From assembly GCF_025137375.1 (NCBI RefSeq), contig NZ_CP073720.1:8704501-8768500 (forward strand): a DNA stretch of 64,000 nt. Reading direction: 5' to 3'. Made by a program: the position numbers and the translations under genes. Every line of letters begins with the position of its first letter. Position 1 is the stretch's first letter. The notes under the pieces were generated by a model that saw only the letters and a list, made by a program, of their open reading frames with translations, did not search any database and had not been told where the DNA came from. Positions 60,512-64,000 of this stretch are shown in pieces. Origin of the DNA: Dactylosporangium fulvum. Its GTDB lineage: Bacteria; Actinomycetota; Actinomycetes; Mycobacteriales; Micromonosporaceae.

Positions 60512-60757
60512 ATGTCCACCCGTGAAGAGATCGCCGAAGGTCTCGCCGAGATCCTCGAAGAGGTCGCCGGAGTGAACCCCGACGACGTCGCCGAGGAGAA
60601 GTCGTTCACCGACGACCTGGACGTCGACTCGCTGTCGATGGTGGAGGTCGTGGTGGCGGCCGAGGAGAAGTTCGGCGTGAAAATCCCGGACGACGAGGTG
60701 CCGAACCTGAAGACCGTCGGCGACGCCGTGTCGTACATCGTCAAATCGCAGGCCTGA
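60512..60757 (+). CDS. acpP: Acyl carrier protein
   Basis: 81 residues from ATG 60512 (AAGGAAGGAAAG upstream). The phosphopantetheine Ser is in DLDVDSLSMVEVV, inside an acidic four-helix-bundle pattern. Carrier for the fatty acid synthase of this operon. Confidence 0.96.
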   Translation: MSTREEIAEGLAEILEEVAGVNPDDVAEEKSFTDDLDVDSLSMVEVVVAAEEKFGVKIPDDEVPNLKTVGDAVSYIVKSQA

Positions 60758-60769
60758 TAGCCCGCCGTC

Positions 60770-60815
60770 GCGGTCTTGGGCAAGGATCGGCAACCCCGGA
60801 CTTGTCCAAGACCGC
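60770..60815 (+). promoter_or_regulatory. Long hairpin between acpP and fabF
   Basis: GCGGTCTTGGGCAAG pairs with CTTGTCCAAGACCGC (one G-U pair) across a 16-nt loop, 13 bp after the acpP stop. It may stabilise the abundant acpP transcript or lower fabF expression by partial termination. Confidence 0.6.
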
Positions 60816-60833
60816 TCAGAGGAGTGTTGTGCT

Positions 60834-62051
60834 GTGAGTGTTGAGGTCGTCATCACCGGCATCGGTGCGACCACCCCCCTCGGGGGTGACGCCGCGTCCA
60901 CCTGGGACGCGATGCTCGCCGGCAAGTCGGGAGTGTCGCCGCTGACCCAGGACTGGGCCGCGCAGCTCACCGTCCGGATCGCCGCGCAGCTCGCCGTCGA
61001 GCCGACCGAGAAGATCGACCGCGTGCAGGCCCGCCGCCTGGACCGCTCGGAGATGACCGCGATCGTGGCCGCCCGCGAGGCGTGGGCCGACGCCGGTTCG
61101 CCCGAGGTGGAGAAGGAGCGGCTCGCCGTCAGCGTCGGCACCGGCATCGGCGGTGCGCAGACCCTGCTCAACCAGGACGACATCCTGGAGGCGAGCGGCC
61201 CGCGCAAGGTCTCGCCCCACACCGTGCCGATGCTCATGCCCAACGGACCCGCCGCCTGGGTCGGCCTGGAGCTGGGCGCGCAGGCCGGCGTCCACTGCGT
61301 GGCGAGCGCCTGCGCCACCGGCGCCGAGGCCATCGCGCACGCCCTCGACCTGATCCGGCTCGGTCGGGCCGACGTCGTCGTCGCCGGCGGCACCGAGGCT
61401 GTGATCCACCCGCTGCCGATCGCCGGTTTCGCCTCGATGCGCGCGATGTCGATCCGCAACGACGACCCCGAGCGCGCCTCCCGCCCCTGGGACAAGGGCC
61501 GTGACGGCTTCGTCCTGGGTGAGGGCGCCGGCGTCATCGTCCTCGAGCGCGCCGACCACGCCCGGGCCCGCGGCGCCCGCATCTACGCCCGGCTCGCCGG
61601 GGCCGGTCTGACCTCGGACGGTTACGACATCGTCCAGCCGCATCCCGAGGGTGCGGGCGCTGTGCGTGCGATTGACTTCGCGCTGCGTGACGCTGGTGTT
61701 GCCAAGTCGGACGTCATGCACGTCAACGCCCACGCCACCTCGACGCCGGTCGGCGACCTGGCCGAGATCAAGGCCCTGCACCGCGCGCTCGGCGACCATC
61801 CGGTGATCACGTCCACCAAGTCGATGACCGGCCATCTGCTCGGTGCCGCCGGCGCGGTGGAGTCGATCGCCACGATCCTCGCGATCTATCACGGGGTCGT
61901 GCCGCCGACCATCAACCTCGACGAGCCGGATGACGAGCTCGACCTGGACGTGGCCGCCCACAAGGCGCGTCCCCTCGACATCCCGGCCGCACTGAACAAC
62001 TCGTTCGGCTTCGGTGGTCACAACGCAGCGCTTGTCTTCGCCCGCGCCTAG
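60834..62051 (+). CDS. fabF: 3-oxoacyl-ACP synthase II FabF
   Basis: 405 residues from GTG 60834 after AGAGGAG. Elongating condensing enzyme: Cys in VASACATGAEAIAHAL, His in VNAHATSTPVGD and MTGHLLGAAGAVESI, and the C-terminal NNSFGFGGHNAALVF. Normal length. The carboxyltransferase gene follows after 8 bp. Confidence 0.95.
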   Translation: MSVEVVITGIGATTPLGGDAASTWDAMLAGKSGVSPLTQDWAAQLTVRIAAQLAVEPTEKIDRVQARRLDRSEMTAIVAAREAWADAGSPEVEKERLAVSVGTGIGGAQTLLNQDDILEASGPRKVSPHTVPMLMPNGPAAWVGLELGAQAGVHCVASACATGAEAIAHALDLIRLGRADVVVAGGTEAVIHPLPIAGFASMRAMSIRNDDPERASRPWDKGRDGFVLGEGAGVIVLERADHARARGARIYARLAGAGLTSDGYDIVQPHPEGAGAVRAIDFALRDAGVAKSDVMHVNAHATSTPVGDLAEIKALHRALGDHPVITSTKSMTGHLLGAAGAVESIATILAIYHGVVPPTINLDEPDDELDLDVAAHKARPLDIPAALNNSFGFGGHNAALVFARA

Positions 62052-62059
62052 GAGTCCTC

Positions 62060-63469
62060 GTGACGCTCACGTCCGCACCGTCCGACATCGGGACCGTCGA
62101 CTACCGCGATCCTGAGGTGCGCCTCCGCGCGCTGTTCGACCGGGGCACCCTCCGGCTGCTCCAGGCCCGCGACGACTCCGGCGTGCTGGCCGGGCGCGGC
62201 CAGATCGACGGCACGCAGGTGATCGCCTTCGCCAGCGACGCCACGAAGATGGGCGGTGCGATGGGCGACGAGGGCTGCCGCCACATCGTCGACGCGATCG
62301 ACACCGCGGTCCGCGAGCGGTTGCCGGTCCTCGGGCTGTGGCACTCCGGCGGCGCGCGGCTCGCCGAGGGTGTCGTGGCGCTCGACGCGGTCGGCCAGGT
62401 CTTCGCCGCCATGGTCCGCGCCTCCGGGCGCGTGCCGCAGATCTCGGTGGTGCTCGGCCCGGCCGCCGGCGGCGCCGCCTACGGCCCCGCGCTCACCGAC
62501 ATCGTCGTGATGAGCGGTGCCGGCCGTATCTTCGTCACCGGCCCCGAGGTCGTCCGCAGCGTCACCGGCGAGCAGGTCGACATGGAGCGCCTCGGCGGCC
62601 CCGAGCCGCACGGCCGTCGCTCCGGTGTCGTGCACGTGACCACCAAGGACGACGAGTCGGCGCTGGCCCGCGCACGCGAGCTCGCCTCACTGCTGGGCAA
62701 GCAGGGCCGCATCTGTCCTGACGACGTGGCGGACGTCGACCTCGGCGCGCTGCTGCCGGCCGAGACCAACCGGGCCTACGACGTGAAGCCCCTGGTCAAG
62801 AGCCTGCTCGACGCGCCGGGTGTGGAGCTGCACGCGAAGTGGGCGCCGAACATCGTCACGACACTGGGGCGGTTCGGTGGCCGTACCGTCGGCGTCATCG
62901 CGAACAACCCGCTCCGCCTCGGCGGCTGCCTCGACGCGGCCAGCGCGGAGAAGTCGGCCCGCTTCGTGCGCATGTGCGACTCGCTCGGTGTGCCGCTGAT
63001 CGTCCTGGTCGACGTCCCCGGCTACCTGCCCGGTCTCGGCCAGGAGTGGGACGGCGTGGTGCGCCGCGGCGCGAAGCTGCTGCACGCCTTCGCCGAGGCG
63101 GTCGTACCGCGGGTGACGCTCGTGACCCGCAAGGCCTACGGCGGGGCGTATATCGCGATGAACTCCCGCTCCCTCGGCGCGACGGCCGTGTTCGCGTGGC
63201 CGAACGCGGAGGTCGCGGTCATGGGCGCGAGCGCGGCGGTGAACATCCTGCACCGCAAGAAGCTGGCGGCGGCGCAGCCCGAGGCGCGCGAGGAACTGCG
63301 CGCACAGCTCATCAAGGAGCAGATCGAGGTCGCGGGCGGCGTAAACCGGGCACTGGAGATCGGCGTCATCGACGACGTGGTCCAGCCGGAGGAGACCCGC
63401 CGCCGCATCGCGGGCGCACTGGCCGGCGCCCCGGCAGCGCGTGGCGCGCACGGCAACATCCCGCTGTAG
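62060..63469 (+). CDS. Acyl-CoA carboxylase carboxyltransferase (beta) subunit
   Basis: 469 residues from GTG 62060. Carboxyltransferase fold with two crotonase-like halves: VIAFASDATKMGGAMGDEGCRHIVDAI, GLWHSGGARLAEGV, VLGPAAGGAAYGPALTDIVVM, then LIVLVDVPGYLPGLGQEWDGVVRRGAKLLHAF and TLVTRKAYGGAYIAM. Carboxylates acetyl-CoA or propionyl-CoA with a biotin carrier encoded elsewhere. Being the last gene of the fab operon, it most likely supplies malonyl-CoA to FabD. A strong hairpin follows. Confidence 0.92.
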   Translation: MTLTSAPSDIGTVDYRDPEVRLRALFDRGTLRLLQARDDSGVLAGRGQIDGTQVIAFASDATKMGGAMGDEGCRHIVDAIDTAVRERLPVLGLWHSGGARLAEGVVALDAVGQVFAAMVRASGRVPQISVVLGPAAGGAAYGPALTDIVVMSGAGRIFVTGPEVVRSVTGEQVDMERLGGPEPHGRRSGVVHVTTKDDESALARARELASLLGKQGRICPDDVADVDLGALLPAETNRAYDVKPLVKSLLDAPGVELHAKWAPNIVTTLGRFGGRTVGVIANNPLRLGGCLDAASAEKSARFVRMCDSLGVPLIVLVDVPGYLPGLGQEWDGVVRRGAKLLHAFAEAVVPRVTLVTRKAYGGAYIAMNSRSLGATAVFAWPNAEVAVMGASAAVNILHRKKLAAAQPEAREELRAQLIKEQIEVAGGVNRALEIGVIDDVVQPEETRRRIAGALAGAPAARGAHGNIPL

Positions 63470-63484
63470 CGCCGAAACGGTTCG

Positions 63485-63524
63485 GGCCCGCGGGCGGCGG
63501 ATCGCGCCGTCCGCGGGCCGTTTT
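63485..63524 (+). terminator. Rho-independent terminator of the fab operon
   Basis: A 15-bp stem (GGCCCGCGGGCGGCG with CGCCGTCCGCGGGCC) and 5-nt loop, followed by G then TTTTC. It lies 16 bp after the carboxyltransferase stop. Confidence 0.88.
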
Positions 63525-63529
63525 CCTGA

Positions 63530-63952
63530 CTACGTCAGGGCAAGCTCGCCGGCGAGGCTGGTCAGCCCGCCGACGAGGGCCAGGCAGGAGAGCAGGAAGC
63601 CGACGACGTTCATGCCCTTGCCCAAGCCGATCGAGCCTTCCAGCTGGGCCCGGTACGGCTCCTCAGGGTCGTAGAGCACCGCCACGTGCATGCCGGGCCG
63701 GAACCGGGGCGGATTGGTGCCGACCGGGTCCTTGGCCTGCATCGGGTGCCCCTCGCGGGTGTGGTACTGGAAGACCGGCATCCCGAGATGCGGGCCGTCG
63801 CTGGTCCCCCGCTCCCAGCTGAGGTCGACCACCACGCCGGGCACCCGAACCGCCCGGGCCCGGAACCGTCTCCCGCGTTTCCATTCCTTGGTCGTGCTGT
63901 ATATCCCCGTCACGCCCACGGCGAGCATCACTGTCGTTGCGATCCACCACAT
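63530..63952 (-). CDS. DUF3592-type membrane protein
   Basis: 140 residues with hydrophobic segments at each end (WWIATTVMLAVGVTGIYST and VVGFLLSCLALVGGLTSLAG) around an extracytoplasmic beta domain (GVVVDLSWERGTSD, PVFQYHTREGHP, VGTNPPRFRPGMHVAVLYDPEEP). The -G-V-V-P-x-F-x-Y...G..V.V.YDP-P pattern is that of DUF3592. Convergent with the fab operon. Function unknown. Confidence 0.78.
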   Translation of the reverse strand: MWWIATTVMLAVGVTGIYSTTKEWKRGRRFRARAVRVPGVVVDLSWERGTSDGPHLGMPVFQYHTREGHPMQAKDPVGTNPPRFRPGMHVAVLYDPEEPYRAQLEGSIGLGKGMNVVGFLLSCLALVGGLTSLAGELALT

Positions 63953-64000
63953 GGACGCCGATGATGTCGGCCATGATCCGCCAAGATCGTCGTGGAGTCG

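Overview
The window is high-GC actinobacterial DNA, most like a Micromonosporaceae member (Actinoplanes/Dactylosporangium type). This is judged from codon use, GTG/TTG starts, a FasR-fabD-fabH-acpP-fabF cluster, an accessory SecA2 and many secreted-enzyme genes. No species can be named from sequence reading alone.

Left chromosomal part (1-15160): the end of gltX, a secreted GH5 glycosidase with an FN3 domain, a DUF916-like membrane-anchored surface protein, a large secreted metallophosphatase, a HupE/UreJ-like membrane protein, a BMP-like lipoprotein, a 1117-residue STAND-type ATPase, a drug-efflux ABC pair with an FMN reductase, and the 3' half of a broken radical SAM gene.

Integrative element (about 15151-44051, 29 kb): a large serine integrase sits 15 bp inside the left end. 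It has split a chromosomal B12-domain/radical SAM gene exactly at its CX3CX2C cluster codons. The element carries (i) an operon of a reverse transcriptase and a HEPN protein, a likely anti-phage module, flanked by 129-bp direct repeats; (ii) AICE/plasmid-type genes (Replic_Relax protein, short GntR regulator, DUF2637 SpdB-like protein, two WC-motif small proteins); (iii) an intact copy of the same radical SAM gene whose integrase target is recoded, so it can replace the broken host gene without itself being a target; (iv) a type I-E Cascade-Cas3 operon lacking cas1 and cas2; and (v) four CRISPR tracts with roughly 135 repeats. The arrays have leaders at their right ends, are decayed away from the leader, and are interrupted by a full IS21-family element and by short IS-end fusions. 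Several spacer families encode the same peptide with wobble-position differences, pointing to repeated sampling of homologous (probably phage) genes.

Right of the element (44040-49446): three diverged copies of the 5' half of the radical SAM gene follow one another. Each ends at the same hybrid attachment site and each has a different upstream gene: secA2, an MNT-HEPN toxin-antitoxin pair, and a glycosidase. This looks like a repeatedly used integration locus.

Right chromosomal part (49446-64000): a beta-propeller glycosidase, a sulfotransferase, a ParA-like ATPase with a small partner, a repeat-rich intergenic region, a HelD/HelR-type RNA polymerase-associated helicase, a second GH5 enzyme, and the fatty acid synthase cluster fasR-fabD-fabH-acpP-fabF with an acyl-CoA carboxylase carboxyltransferase. 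FabD carries an unusual C-terminal lipoyl-like domain. The window closes with a DUF3592-type membrane protein.
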